Made by a program: the position numbers and the translations under genes | The notes under the pieces: generated by a model | Told to the model about the DNA's origin: nothing | Seen by the model: the letters and a program-made list of their open reading frames with translations, nothing else | The model's database searches: none | DNA from: Bacillota bacterium | GTDB taxonomy: Bacteria; Bacillota; Dethiobacteria; DTU022 | Assembly (NCBI GenBank): GCA_033549065.1 | Contig: JAWSUE010000011.1 | Location: forward strand, 39,835 to 103,834 | Direction: 5' to 3' | Length of the DNA stretch: 64,000 nt | Shown here: piece after piece, positions 52,464 through 61,553 of the stretch | How positions within the stretch are numbered: the stretch's first letter is position 1 | Layout: each line of letters starts with the position of its first letter

Positions 52464-52606
52464 TCCGGTCTCCTCCCTGAAAATAACCTAATTTTAAAAT
52501 ATTATCCTTATGATATAAAAAATCCTGCTCTCGACGAAAATTATCGTCTTTCTCAACGGATATATTCGATAATTTCCTGAACAATCTCCTCAACTTCTTC
52601 TCCTGA

Positions 52607-53089
52607 TTACCAGTTATCGGGCGGTTGTTCCGATACCCTGACTCTCCCAGTCGCCGGGGTGAGGATAATATATAAAATTTTCCCGGTACTATTTTCCAGG
52701 GCTAGAGTACCACCCTGATTCGGTGCACCACTGCGGGTAAAACTGAGGGTTCGCAGGCTGCCTGTCCCTGGAAAATTATTGGCGCAGACATAAATTCCCT
52801 CCGGATAATCGACTTTGATATAATCACCGGTCTTACCGTCTTTCAGCCTGTATTCATTCAGATGGTCCCGGAATTCGATAGTCTGCGTCCAGCCGGCAGT
52901 AATCGCCTTCTGCTGTGATTTTCGCATATCGAAAGCCAAATTGCGAGCGGCAATTTCGAGAGTTTGATTTTTACCCATTTCCGCAACCGCCGGGGCAGCA
53001 ATCAGGACAACCATTCCCAGCAGGGCAACCACGCAGAGCAGCTCGATCAGGGTGAAAGCTTTTTCATTGCGGTATATGAAGTTTTCTAT
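52607..53089 (-). CDS. Type IV pseudopilin, GspH-like, apparent AUA start
   Basis: A prepilin of about 160 residues. Its N-terminus reads ENFIYRNEKA|FTLIELLCVVALLGMVVLIA, a standard leader, processing site and hydrophobic spine, with Ala rather than Gly before the cut and Glu at +5. The remainder resembles GspH/FimT minor pseudopilins (ARNLAFDMRKSQQKAITAGW). No ATG, GTG or TTG exists in frame between an in-frame TAA at 53101-53099 and the pilin core. The only codon giving a normal leader is ATA at 53089, in place of Met. An ATG in another frame at 53068 meets a stop after five codons. Either AUA is used to start or one base differs from a working ATG. The gene is 28 nt after gspE. Confidence 0.75.
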   Translation of the reverse strand: MENFIYRNEKAFTLIELLCVVALLGMVVLIAAPAVAEMGKNQTLEIAARNLAFDMRKSQQKAITAGWTQTIEFRDHLNEYRLKDGKTGDYIKVDYPEGIYVCANNFPGTGSLRTLSFTRSGAPNQGGTLALENSTGKILYIILTPATGRVRVSEQPPDNW

Positions 53090-53117
53090 CCCAACTCTTT
53101 ATCCCTCTTTTCTGTTT

Positions 53118-54848
53118 CTAGTCTTTTTGCAGGTCGTGGTAAAGTTTTGCCAGATAAATCAGGCTCTCCTCGCTACCGGAAATCCTTGAGTCGAAAATAC
53201 TGCTGAATGTGCTGCGGATAATCTCTGACACAGTTGTAATTCCCGATTCGACAGCCCGTTGTCCGTCATCGACGAGCGATTTCATTCCCTTTTCAAAGGC
53301 CTTCCTGTGCAATATCTCCGCTGTTGCTCCTTTCAGGATGAGATCCTGCAATTCCTGGTCGAGAACCAGTATTTCCTGGATCGAAGTCCGGTTGCGGTAA
53401 CCAGTATTATTGCATGACCTGCATTTTCCACCCCTGATTAGACTGGGGGGAGGGTCTTTACGGAAAAAACGGTTGTAGAATATTTTCTCCTGATCACTTA
53501 ATCTATATTCCTCCCTGCATTCCGAACAGATTTTTCGAACCAGGCGTTGGGCGATTACTCCTAAAAGTGAAGCGGTTACAAGATAATCTTCCAGGCCCAT
53601 ATCGATCAGGCGCGTCACCGCCCCTGCAGCATTATTAGTGTGGAGGGTACTCAGGACCAGGTGGCCGGTCAGGGCAGCCTGGGTGGTTATTTTTGCCGTC
53701 TCCAGATCTCTTATCTCTCCGACCATGATGATGTTCGGGTCCTGGCGAAGAATTGAGCGCAGGGAACCGGCAAATGTCCTGTTGATCCGTCTATTCACCT
53801 GGACCTGATTTATCCTGTCCAACCTGTATTCGACAGGATCTTCAACGGTCACAATATTGTCTTCAGGCCGGTTTAAGTAATTCAGGGCGGAATACAGGGT
53901 GGTGGTTTTGCCGCACCCGGTTGGTCCGGTCACCAACAGTAAGCCATGCTGGTTCAACAGGAGCCTCATCAACACCCGGAAATTTTCCGGAGCAAAACCG
54001 AGGTTCTCCAGTGGTAAAACGATCTTCTCTTTTTCGAGCAACCTGATCACTACTTTTTCACCGTAAATGGTCGGCAGGGTAGATATACGAAGGTTTATAC
54101 CCTCCTTTTCACCTTTCCAATCGATATTTCCATCCTGGGGCAGCCTCTTTTCGGCGATGTCGAGCCCGGACATTATCTTAACCCTCGATATAATGTTTGC
54201 CTGGGCCTGTTTCGGCGGTGACGAAAGATCGTGCAGTATCCCATCCAGGCGCATTCTGATTCGCAGGGTTTCCCTGTTCGGCTCAAGATGTATATCACTG
54301 GCCCCTTCCTCTATGGCTTTTTCGATCAATGAATTCACCATCCTGACCACCGGTGACTGCTCAGAATAGATATTTCCGTTATCAGCGGGTTCATCCAAAT
54401 CATCATAATCTCTGAAACCATAATGATGGGCAATCAGGTGTTTTATGGCGCTCTCCCTGGCCAAAACCGGATTGACTTCACAACCGGTAATCATGGAGAC
54501 TTCATCGATGGCCTCCAGATCAAAAGGATCTGACATGGCCAGAGTCAGCTTTTTATTCTGTTTATCAATGGGGATCACATTATGACGGTGGGCTATTTCC
54601 GGCGGAACTGAAGAGACAGTCCCCCCTTCAATTCTGATCTGGTTAAGATTAACCTGGGGGATTTGAAGTTCTCTTTCCAAAATGTTCAGTAATTTTTCTT
54701 CGTTGAGCAAACCCTTTTCTACAATCAAACGCAGTTTCTTCTTACCCGTATTTCTTGACTCCAATTCAACTTCATCCAATTTGCTGCTGCTGACCAGACC
54801 CGAATCGAGCAATACTGACACGATCCGCTGCATGCTTAATACAGTCAA
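53118..54848 (-). CDS. Type II secretion/type IV pilus assembly ATPase (GspE/PilB)
   Basis: A 576-residue hexameric ATPase that powers pilin polymerisation. The N-terminal GspE/PilB domain (about 1-145) is followed by the catalytic domain with Walker A GPTGCGKTTTLYS, the Asp box, Walker B IIMVGEIRDLETA and the His box LSTLHTNNAAG. A tetracysteine zinc motif (CSECREEY; CRSCNNTGY) near residue 465 is typical of GspE/PilB rather than PilT. The TTG at 54848 is two bases after the aroE stop with GGGAG 7 nt upstream. The other assembly genes lie on the divergent strand. Confidence 0.95.
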   Translation of the reverse strand: MTVLSMQRIVSVLLDSGLVSSSKLDEVELESRNTGKKKLRLIVEKGLLNEEKLLNILERELQIPQVNLNQIRIEGGTVSSVPPEIAHRHNVIPIDKQNKKLTLAMSDPFDLEAIDEVSMITGCEVNPVLARESAIKHLIAHHYGFRDYDDLDEPADNGNIYSEQSPVVRMVNSLIEKAIEEGASDIHLEPNRETLRIRMRLDGILHDLSSPPKQAQANIISRVKIMSGLDIAEKRLPQDGNIDWKGEKEGINLRISTLPTIYGEKVVIRLLEKEKIVLPLENLGFAPENFRVLMRLLLNQHGLLLVTGPTGCGKTTTLYSALNYLNRPEDNIVTVEDPVEYRLDRINQVQVNRRINRTFAGSLRSILRQDPNIIMVGEIRDLETAKITTQAALTGHLVLSTLHTNNAAGAVTRLIDMGLEDYLVTASLLGVIAQRLVRKICSECREEYRLSDQEKIFYNRFFRKDPPPSLIRGGKCRSCNNTGYRNRTSIQEILVLDQELQDLILKGATAEILHRKAFEKGMKSLVDDGQRAVESGITTVSEIIRSTFSSIFDSRISGSEESLIYLAKLYHDLQKD

Positions 54849-54850
54849 TA

Positions 54851-55744
54851 TTAATCTCCCTTCTCCAGTGCTTTATTATAAGCCTGGCGCATGGCTTCAA
54901 CCGGCGCAGATAAACCGGTAAAAAGTTCAAAGGCATAAAGTGCCTGTCCGAAAAGCATTTCGGAACCGTTAAAAGCCCTGCCCCCTGCTTTGATAAACTG
55001 TTTCATAACTTCTGTAACCGAAGGACTATAACGAAGATCAATCATAATTGTTCTATCCGCTGGCGCTTTCTGAGGATATCTGTTTTGAAGCGCACTAATA
55101 AATTCCAAAGAATCTGTTGGCAAAGTATAAACGATGAGGCTACTTTTATTAATAAGAGAATCGAGTCCAGGTGATTCAAGGCTATGTACTGAGCATTCCA
55201 GTGAGAAGTTATCGATGAGCAGTTTGTGCAGGAGATCAGCTCTCGCCCTGCTGCGATTAATCAGGTTAAACTCCTCTACACCCTTCTCAGCCAGGGCATA
55301 AGCGACTGCACGGGCAGCTCCACCGGCTCCGACTATGGTAGCTGGTGAATTAAAATCATAGTCCGGAGCTAAATGTTCAAGGGCGGAAATAAAGCCGGCC
55401 CCATCGGTACTGTAGCCTACCAACCGGCCGTTGCTGTTAACTATTGTATTTACCGACCTGAGCATTTCTGCAACATCAGTTATTGAATCGAGATAAGGGA
55501 TTACAGCTTCCTTGAACGGGCTGGTAATATTTGCTCCTGCAATTCCGAGCACTTTTAACCCCTCAATTGCCTCTGCGATTTGTTCTTCAGAAACCTCACT
55601 GGCCAGGTAAAGAGAATTCACCTTGAGAGCTTCAAATCCGGCATTATGAATAACCGGTGATAATGAATGTCTTACCGGATTACCCAGAACAAGATATAGA
55701 TTGGTTTCTGCGTTAATCGACGACAACCGTTCCTCAACTCTCAC
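54851..55744 (-). CDS. aroE: Shikimate dehydrogenase
   Basis: A 297-residue NADP-dependent enzyme that reduces 3-dehydroshikimate to shikimate. LGNPVRHSLSPVIHNAGF, ITSPFKEAVIPYLDSI (catalytic Lys), STDGAGFISALE and the Rossmann GAGGAARAVAYALAEKG are intact. It starts at GTG 55744, only about 10 nt from the predicted transcription start, so the leader is very short. It heads an aroE-gspE-gspH-aroQ run. Confidence 0.95.
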   Translation of the reverse strand: MRVEERLSSINAETNLYLVLGNPVRHSLSPVIHNAGFEALKVNSLYLASEVSEEQIAEAIEGLKVLGIAGANITSPFKEAVIPYLDSITDVAEMLRSVNTIVNSNGRLVGYSTDGAGFISALEHLAPDYDFNSPATIVGAGGAARAVAYALAEKGVEEFNLINRSRARADLLHKLLIDNFSLECSVHSLESPGLDSLINKSSLIVYTLPTDSLEFISALQNRYPQKAPADRTIMIDLRYSPSVTEVMKQFIKAGGRAFNGSEMLFGQALYAFELFTGLSAPVEAMRQAYNKALEKGD

Positions 55745-55760
55745 TAACTAAATTTCCCAT

Positions 55761-55769
55761 ATTATAGCA
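55761..55769 (-). promoter_or_regulatory. Extended -10 promoter of aroE
   Basis: TGC-TATAAT on the minus strand (-10 at 55766-55761). No convincing -35 is seen, consistent with an extended -10 promoter. The start would fall near 55754, giving a leader of about 10 nt to the GTG. Confidence 0.6.
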
Positions 55770-55796
55770 CAGCATCTTTACTGATCATAGCAGGAA

Positions 55797-55825
55797 TTGA
55801 GCTTTTTATGTAGAAAGGGGATAAT
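55797..55825 (+). promoter_or_regulatory. Promoter of the prepilin peptidase/pilus operon
   Basis: -35 TTGAGC (55797-55802), 17-bp spacer, -10 GATAAT (55820-55825). It overlaps a TTG (55797) that could otherwise be read as a start, and so supports translation from the ATG at 55881. Confidence 0.65.
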
Positions 55826-55880
55826 CTGTAAAAACAATTTACCTCTTAATATTTATTTATCAAAGGTACCGGTAAAATCT

Positions 55881-56684
55881 ATGACACTCGACAGCGCATA
55901 CTTGTACACTTTAATTTTTATCGTCGGGCTCTGCTTCGGCAGTTTTCTAAATGTAGTGGTTTACCGTCTTCCCTTGAAAAAATCTCTGGTAACTCCCCCT
56001 TCAAGCTGTCCGGGCTGCAGCACACAGCTCGGTTTTGTTGAGTTAATTCCCCTGATCGGTTATCTGATCCTTAAAGGAAAATGCCGAAACTGCGGGATGC
56101 GGATAAGCCCCCGTTATCCCCTGGTTGAGTTTTTAACAGGCATTCTTTTTTTCGCCATATTCTATAAATTCGGCTTCAACATGAGTGCGCTCTTCTACCT
56201 TGTCCTGCTCTATATTTTATTCGGTGTAACCCTTATCGATCTGGATCACCGGATCGTTCCGAACACCCTGGTTGCTGCCGGATTGATTGCCGCAGCGGCA
56301 ATGTTCATCCCGGCTTTTTTAAATATCTGGTTAAATGTTCCTGAATATATTATGCCTGACAGGCCGCTTTCTGATGCCTTTTTCGGCTTATTGGTCGGCG
56401 GAGTGATCATGCTGCTGATCATCCTTGTCAGTCGCGGTGGGATGGGGGCAGGAGATATGAAACTGATGCTGATGATCGGCTGTTACGTGGGGCTGAGGGG
56501 AACGGCAGTAGTCCTGATGCTCGGCTTTGTATTTGGTGCCCTGGTGGGGGTTGCCTTCATGATTATGAAAAAGCTGACCCGTAAGGATGCCTTGCCCTTT
56601 GCGCCATATTTATCGCTGGCCTCCCTGATCAATGTATTCTGGGGTGAACAGATCTGGAGTTGGTATATAAACCTGATGCGTTAA
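55881..56684 (+). CDS. pilD: Prepilin peptidase / N-methyltransferase
   Basis: A 267-residue polytopic aspartic peptidase that cuts prepilin leaders and methylates the new N-terminus. Motifs include the N-terminal FGSFLNVVVYRLP, two CxxC pairs in the cytoplasmic loop (CPGC, CRNC), PLVEFLTG, DLDHRIVPN (first catalytic Asp) and GGMGAGDMKLM (second, GxGDxK). The CxxC pairs are those of the bifunctional class. About seven to eight membrane segments. I prefer ATG 55881 because a promoter covers the longer frame. Confidence 0.93.
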   Translation: MTLDSAYLYTLIFIVGLCFGSFLNVVVYRLPLKKSLVTPPSSCPGCSTQLGFVELIPLIGYLILKGKCRNCGMRISPRYPLVEFLTGILFFAIFYKFGFNMSALFYLVLLYILFGVTLIDLDHRIVPNTLVAAGLIAAAAMFIPAFLNIWLNVPEYIMPDRPLSDAFFGLLVGGVIMLLIILVSRGGMGAGDMKLMLMIGCYVGLRGTAVVLMLGFVFGALVGVAFMIMKKLTRKDALPFAPYLSLASLINVFWGEQIWSWYINLMR

Positions 56685-56745
56685 ATAAAATTTTACCAGT
56701 GAACACGTAAACCTTCGTAAACAATTCAGACAAGGAGTTATACAA

Positions 56746-57171
56746 GTGGCTAACATTTTGCTTCAGGATAATCGGGGCTATACTTTTACCGAGATTTTGG
56801 TGGCGATCACCATTTTGGGTCTGGTTATCACTCCCATATTAACCCTTTTCATATCTTCATTTCAATCTATTAATCATGCCGGTAAGAGAACTACCGCAGT
56901 TAACCTTTGTCGCGAGCAGCTTGAGCAGGTTAAAGCAGCCGGTTACAGCGATGTTTACCGGGATTATCTTGAAGAAGGTTCAGAATTATATTTTGAAAGT
57001 GAAATTGAAGGCTTCACCGGGTTCTCCAGGGAGACCAGGGTGGAGCCTTATATTTTGACTGTCAGTGAAGATACATCTCTGGAACTGCTTCAAATCACCG
57101 TTACTGTCAAGTGGCAGCAGAGAAATATCGAAAGAGTCCAAAGGCTAATTTCCTTTAGCGGTCATTACTGA
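56746..57171 (+). CDS. Type IV prepilin-like protein, GspI-like
   Basis: A 141-residue protein with a short leader ending RG, then YTFTEILVAITILGLVITPIL: a type IV prepilin N-terminus with Glu at +5 and Tyr instead of Phe at +1. The C-terminal part is predicted mixed alpha/beta and resembles minor pseudopilin I. The start is GTG 56746 with AAGGAG upstream. It is the first of three minor pseudopilin genes ahead of pilM. No classical major pilin is visible in this operon. Confidence 0.8.
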   Translation: MANILLQDNRGYTFTEILVAITILGLVITPILTLFISSFQSINHAGKRTTAVNLCREQLEQVKAAGYSDVYRDYLEEGSELYFESEIEGFTGFSRETRVEPYILTVSEDTSLELLQITVTVKWQQRNIERVQRLISFSGHY

Positions 57172-57240
57172 TGAGCTGAGAAGATTAACTTCATAGTATA
57201 GATGAAATTAGAAACTAAAAAATGACTCCAGGAGGATTCA

Positions 57241-57699
57241 GTGCAGAAGGATAAGGGCTTTACTTTAATTGAACTGGTTATTACTCTGGGCATGATCAGC
57301 CTGATCATTGCCGCCGCTTATTCCTTTTATCTGACCAGCCTCAACAGCTGGCAGCATAGTGTGGATCACATGGAATATCAGCAGAATGCCCGCATTGCCC
57401 TGGACAAGATCATCCGGGAACTGCAATATGCTTCCGAAGTGCAAACCCGCAGCGGTGGCCGTGAACTAAGATTCAAAGTGCCCGGCGACAGCCGAACTTT
57501 CCGCTTCCGGCTCTTCAGGCCGCAGTTGATCTATGATGCCTACCTGACCCAATTCTATACTGTTGTTGCTCTGAATATCACTAACCTTCATTTTCGAATT
57601 ACTGAATCCGGGCTGGTTGAAATTGAAATTGGCGCCGGCGAGGGCACTGAAGATATTGTCACTTTAAGAAGCAGCGTACGACCACGCAACCTTCCATAA
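57241..57699 (+). CDS. Type IV prepilin-like protein, GspJ/PilW-like
   Basis: A 152-residue protein with leader MQKDKG and mature N-terminus FTLIELVITLGMISLIIAAAYSFY, a textbook prepilin. The remaining sequence (ARIALDKIIRELQYASEVQ) resembles GspJ/PilW minor pilins that cap the pseudopilus tip. GTG start at 57241 with GGAGG 7 nt upstream. Confidence 0.82.
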   Translation: MQKDKGFTLIELVITLGMISLIIAAAYSFYLTSLNSWQHSVDHMEYQQNARIALDKIIRELQYASEVQTRSGGRELRFKVPGDSRTFRFRLFRPQLIYDAYLTQFYTVVALNITNLHFRITESGLVEIEIGAGEGTEDIVTLRSSVRPRNLP

Positions 57700-57713
57700 G
57701 GAGCTTTGATAAT

Positions 57714-58118
57714 TTGCGATTAAATCATTTTAAATTCAATAATCAAACCGGGATGGCGCTGGTACTTGTCCTTGTTTTCACCTCTCTCCTACTTGTTCTT
57801 GGTGCAGCTGTCCTTAATTACGCTGCAACCGAAACCCTCATTGCCCGTTACCAGGTCCAGGATATTGAGAAATTTTATATCGCCGATGCTGGCATTGAAG
57901 CCGGTCTTACAGCGCTGGCCAATGATTATTATATCGGACAGACCATAACGGGAAATATTATGGACGGTATTTATCATGTTACATTTATTAATTTGAGCGG
58001 TGACAGGAGAAAAGTAGTTTCTACCGGAACGATTGATGAATTCAGCCTGACCATTGAAGTATCGGTCAGCCTGTGTCCTGAAGAAGGTCTGATTATCGAA
58101 AACTGGGCCGCTCAATAA
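57714..58118 (+). CDS. PilX/GspK-like minor pilin
   Basis: A 134-residue protein with TG|MALVLVLVFTSLLLVLGAAVL: a prepilin-like N-terminus that lacks the +5 Glu, as in PilX and GspK. The following FYIADAGIEAGLTALAN is the PilX_N signature. TTG start at 57714. It lies between the GspJ-like gene and pilM. Confidence 0.82.
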   Translation: MRLNHFKFNNQTGMALVLVLVFTSLLLVLGAAVLNYAATETLIARYQVQDIEKFYIADAGIEAGLTALANDYYIGQTITGNIMDGIYHVTFINLSGDRRKVVSTGTIDEFSLTIEVSVSLCPEEGLIIENWAAQ

Positions 58119-58133
58119 AATTTTGAAGGGAAG

Positions 58134-59189
58134 GTGAACGATTTCATCACAAAAAGCAATTATCGTTTCTCACCAATCGGAATTGATCTGGGTAGTGCGA
58201 ATGTCAAGGCTGTCCAGCTCAGAAAAAAAAGAAACAGCATAACCGTCCAGAACACTATACTGCCCACTCCCGGAGGGACTATAACCGAGGGGATTATCGT
58301 CAAACCCGACCTCCTGGTTGAGCGATTAAAGAAACTGAGAATTGACAATAACTGGCACAAGGCCAGGGTAAATCTATGTCTGCCACCCCAGGTTCTCTAT
58401 ATCCGCCGCGTATCGCTGCCCCGAATAAAAGATAAAGAAATTACCCGGGCGATGCAGCTTGAATTGGAGAGGAATTTCTCAATTAACCCTGCTGAAGCGG
58501 TTTATGATTACTGTCGGCTCGAACCCGTTGATCCTGATGATAACCAGCAGGAATTTATACTGGCTGCGGCAGAAAAAAGAATTGCCCGATCCTATATCCG
58601 GGTAGTGAAAGAGGCCGGTTTTTCTGCGAATATTCTCGAGATACAACCTTTCTCACTGCTCCGCTCAATGATGCCTTGCATTAAAACTTCAAAAGCTGAA
58701 GATTACTCCGGTATCCTTGTCGATATAGGATATCAAACGACTTCGATCATCATTGCAGCAGGCAGCAGTTACCGGTTTTTTCGTTACCTGCGAACCGGAT
58801 CCGCCGATTTCATTGAAACCCTGGCTGATATATCAGGTACAGATATAAATCAGGCCGGAATATTACTCTATAAAAGAAAATTTACCGCTGAGAAAAAGCT
58901 GATGGAAAAGGCAGAATCCCTTGCCGAACAGCTGCAGAGAACGGTTACCTACTGGCTTGAACAAAATGGCAATGAAAATATAACACCTAATGATTTACGG
59001 ATCTGCGGTGGCGGTGCATTTATACCCGGTTTGGCTGCTGTTATCGGACGGCGTCTTGCAATCCGCCCAAAGCTTCACAATTCATTTAGATCCGATCTCT
59101 ACAGCACTAGTAATGAAAAAACCACGGCACAAATATCTGCTTTTTTTGCCACTGCGCACGGTTTGGCACTAAGGGGGTGGTCTGCTTGA
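58134..59189 (+). CDS. pilM: Type IV pilus assembly protein PilM
   Basis: A 351-residue actin-like ATPase that links cytoplasmic and membrane parts of the pilus machine. ASKHA motifs are GIDLGSANVKAVQL, GILVDIGYQTTSIII and ICGGGAFIPGLAAVI. The start is a GTG at 58134 placed close behind GAAGGGAAG. It overlaps pilN by 4 nt, the usual pilM-pilN-pilO arrangement. Confidence 0.93.
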   Translation: MNDFITKSNYRFSPIGIDLGSANVKAVQLRKKRNSITVQNTILPTPGGTITEGIIVKPDLLVERLKKLRIDNNWHKARVNLCLPPQVLYIRRVSLPRIKDKEITRAMQLELERNFSINPAEAVYDYCRLEPVDPDDNQQEFILAAAEKRIARSYIRVVKEAGFSANILEIQPFSLLRSMMPCIKTSKAEDYSGILVDIGYQTTSIIIAAGSSYRFFRYLRTGSADFIETLADISGTDINQAGILLYKRKFTAEKKLMEKAESLAEQLQRTVTYWLEQNGNENITPNDLRICGGGAFIPGLAAVIGRRLAIRPKLHNSFRSDLYSTSNEKTTAQISAFFATAHGLALRGWSA

Positions 59190-59716
59190 ACTACGAACTA
59201 AACCTTCACGTTAAAGGCTCAAAGTTAAAGACACTGTTCTTTAAATCGCAAATCGGCAAATTGCTGCTCATGATTCTACTATTCTTATTTGTGTCCACCC
59301 TTTACGGCGGTTCTTTGACCTACCGTAACTATCTAAAAAAAGATCTGGAATACATGCAAAGAGAAATCAGCCATCTTTCAGAAACAGTTGAGCCCTTACA
59401 ACAGATGTTAAACGAAATTGAAACTGCCGGCATACTGATGCAGCTGGAAGAACAGATACTTGCCGAATCAAATTCCTGGGCTCTTTACCTGGATAAACTT
59501 ACAACTAATGTTCCGGAGAGCCTGTTTATCGAAAATATCAACTGCACCAGTGATAAAACTATCTCTATCCGGGGTTACAGTTCTAATATGCACACTGCAG
59601 CTTCTTTTCAACAGAAAATCGAAGAATTGGAGTTTATCTATTCGGCCGTATTAAGTGCTGTAAATCTTAATGATACCGGTGTATATAACTACTCAATATA
59701 TGCGGTTCTTGATTAA
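59186..59716 (+). CDS. pilN: Type IV pilus assembly protein PilN
   Basis: A 176-residue bitopic protein: short cytoplasmic N-terminus (NYELNLHVKGSK), a membrane segment (about 29-48), a coiled-coil (about 55-80) and a periplasm-facing ferredoxin-like domain. I place the start at TTG 59186 in a TTGA overlap with pilM, with GGGGGTGG 5 nt upstream. The N-terminal segment binds PilM in homologues. Confidence 0.88.
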   Translation: MNYELNLHVKGSKLKTLFFKSQIGKLLLMILLFLFVSTLYGGSLTYRNYLKKDLEYMQREISHLSETVEPLQQMLNEIETAGILMQLEEQILAESNSWALYLDKLTTNVPESLFIENINCTSDKTISIRGYSSNMHTAASFQQKIEELEFIYSAVLSAVNLNDTGVYNYSIYAVLD

Positions 59717-59736
59717 TAACGGGGGTCATCAAAAAA

Positions 59737-60321
59737 TTGAAAATCGAAAAGAGAAAACCTTCCAAAAGAGAAAAATACATGTTGACTATTCTGCTTATTA
59801 CCTCGTTCCTGATAATCTGGTATCTGGTCGGGGCAAAAGTTTACTCTGAAATTCAAGGATTAAAAGAAGAAAAAGCTCAACTTCAGAAAGAAATGGATAT
59901 CTTAAACGACCTGGTTGGGCAGAAAAAACAGATTGAATCATCCTGGATAGATACACAGCCGGAAATGATTCGCCTGGGCAAAGCAATACCGCCTTTAAGC
60001 AGCTTACCCAGGGTTTTATCAGCCCTTGAATCACTCCTCGACAATTACAAAAATAACCTCTACTCTTTCAAGGTCGGGGAGTTGGCTCATGAAAAGGAAA
60101 TCTCCATTCTGCATCTACAGCTGTCTGCTGTAGGTCCAGCGGAGATAATTCATCGATTACTGAAGGAATTCGAACTTTTTCCGCACCTGTTAACGATCTG
60201 GCAGCTTGAATGGTCTGCTTTAAACGATGATGAGATTAAACTTGATCTTGAATTTAACCTGTACTTTGTCCCTTCAGATCAGGAAGCGTATACCACGTCA
60301 AAGGCAGGGAGTAAAAGCTGA
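59737..60321 (+). CDS. pilO: Type IV pilus assembly protein PilO-like
   Basis: A 194-residue bitopic protein with a basic cytoplasmic start (KIEKRKPSKREK), one membrane segment (about 14-34), a coiled-coil (EIQGLKEEKAQLQKEMDIL) and a C-terminal globular domain. Sequence divergence is high, so the name depends on position between pilN and pilC. TTG start at 59737. Confidence 0.85.
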   Translation: MKIEKRKPSKREKYMLTILLITSFLIIWYLVGAKVYSEIQGLKEEKAQLQKEMDILNDLVGQKKQIESSWIDTQPEMIRLGKAIPPLSSLPRVLSALESLLDNYKNNLYSFKVGELAHEKEISILHLQLSAVGPAEIIHRLLKEFELFPHLLTIWQLEWSALNDDEIKLDLEFNLYFVPSDQEAYTTSKAGSKS

Positions 60322-61553
60322 TGGAGATAAAATACATTTATAAGGCAAGAGATATTGAGGGGAAAAAGATAAAAGGTGAATTATACGCACCGGACAGGAA
60401 ATCAGCGTTGGGAAAACTCCAGGCAGGTGGATTGGTTGTAACCAAGCTTACAGAAAGCTCCATATTTTCTCTATCTCAAAAGCTGAAACGCCTGGGACTA
60501 CTTAAAAGGTTTGGTTTCAGTCGTTACTCCGGCAGGGAATTGATGTTGTTCACCCGCCAGTTTTCAACCATGCTCTCGGCAGGCGTGCCTATACTGCGAA
60601 TCCTGCATATCCTCTCCGGGAAGATGGAAAAACATTCTTTCAGAAAAAGACTTATTACTGTCGCTGCTGCGGTCGAGGAAGGCAGCAGCCTTTCTGATGC
60701 CATGCGCAGAGAATTGGACTACTTCCCCCTACTGCTGGTCAATATGGTTGAAGCAGGGGAAACCAGTGGAAAACTTGATGAAGTGATGGATAAAATGGCC
60801 GATCATTTTGAAAAACAGCATGATCTAGAAGAGAAAATTCGCACTGCGACTGCTTACCCGGTTGTCATAACTGTCATATCGATCGTGGTAGTTGCAGTGA
60901 TGCTCCTTTTTGTCCTCCCCCGCTTTGCCGGGATATTTGAATCCTATGGCATGGATATGCCGCTAGTCAGCGCACTTTTTCTTTCTTTAGGTCAGATAAT
61001 AATCGGTTACTGGCCGTTTATCCTTACGATGGTCCTATTATTACCAATAGCCCTGATTTACACGGCTAATACTGTAAAAGGAAAATCTATAAACGACAAT
61101 TTGAAATTTAGACTGCCTTTTTATGGCACTATATACCGGCAGATCGTGGCTGCCCGTTTTGCCCGTACCTTCAGTACTCTTCTTTCCAGTGGTACTTCCC
61201 TGCACAGATCCTTGATGTTGGTAGACAGGGTAATCGATAACCGGGAAGTCTCCGAGGCGATTAAAGATTTGAGCGATGCACTCTACGCTGGAGATTCAAT
61301 ATATAAACCGATGCGAACATCTCGGGTTTTTCCACCCTTGCTCGTTGAGATGATTCGCATCGGTGAGGAAACGGGGGCCCTGGATCAGACCCTCGATAAA
61401 ACCGCAGATTATTATGAAAGAGAAATATCTTACCTGGTCGGGAGATTAAGCACTATACTTGAACCGGCTCTTCTCCTTTTAGTCGGTACGTTCATCGGAA
61501 TGATCGTCTATTCTGTTTTATCACCCATGTACCGGGTCTTTGAATTGATCTAG
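60321..61553 (+). CDS. pilC: Type IV pilus/type II secretion inner-membrane protein PilC (GspF)
   Basis: A 410-residue polytopic protein with two GspF domains (about 75-200 and 275-400), each with FTRQFSTMLSAGVPILRIL or FARTFSTLLSSGTSLHRSL. MVEAGETSGKLDEVMDKMA and MIRIGEETGALDQTL are the paired conserved motifs. Three to four membrane helices. It ends the pilus operon and overlaps the stop of the convergent secreted-protein gene by 4 nt. Confidence 0.95.
   Translation: MEIKYIYKARDIEGKKIKGELYAPDRKSALGKLQAGGLVVTKLTESSIFSLSQKLKRLGLLKRFGFSRYSGRELMLFTRQFSTMLSAGVPILRILHILSGKMEKHSFRKRLITVAAAVEEGSSLSDAMRRELDYFPLLLVNMVEAGETSGKLDEVMDKMADHFEKQHDLEEKIRTATAYPVVITVISIVVVAVMLLFVLPRFAGIFESYGMDMPLVSALFLSLGQIIIGYWPFILTMVLLLPIALIYTANTVKGKSINDNLKFRLPFYGTIYRQIVAARFARTFSTLLSSGTSLHRSLMLVDRVIDNREVSEAIKDLSDALYAGDSIYKPMRTSRVFPPLLVEMIRIGEETGALDQTLDKTADYYEREISYLVGRLSTILEPALLLLVGTFIGMIVYSVLSPMYRVFELI

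Noticed and set aside
52360..52593. A 77-codon frame with a fair Shine-Dalgarno site upstream of aroQ
   Set aside because: It overlaps the aroQ start in another frame, is not protein-like at its C-terminus and lacks a recognisable family.
52556..52606. In-frame continuation of 17 codons (SGEEVEEIVQEIIEYIR) right after the pseudopilin stop
   Set aside because: Protein-like but preceded by a TAA with no recoding signal; most likely chance or a remnant.
55797..55880. Longer prepilin peptidase from a TTG at 55797
   Set aside because: The TTG is the -35 box of a good promoter and the extra residues are not typical of PilD.
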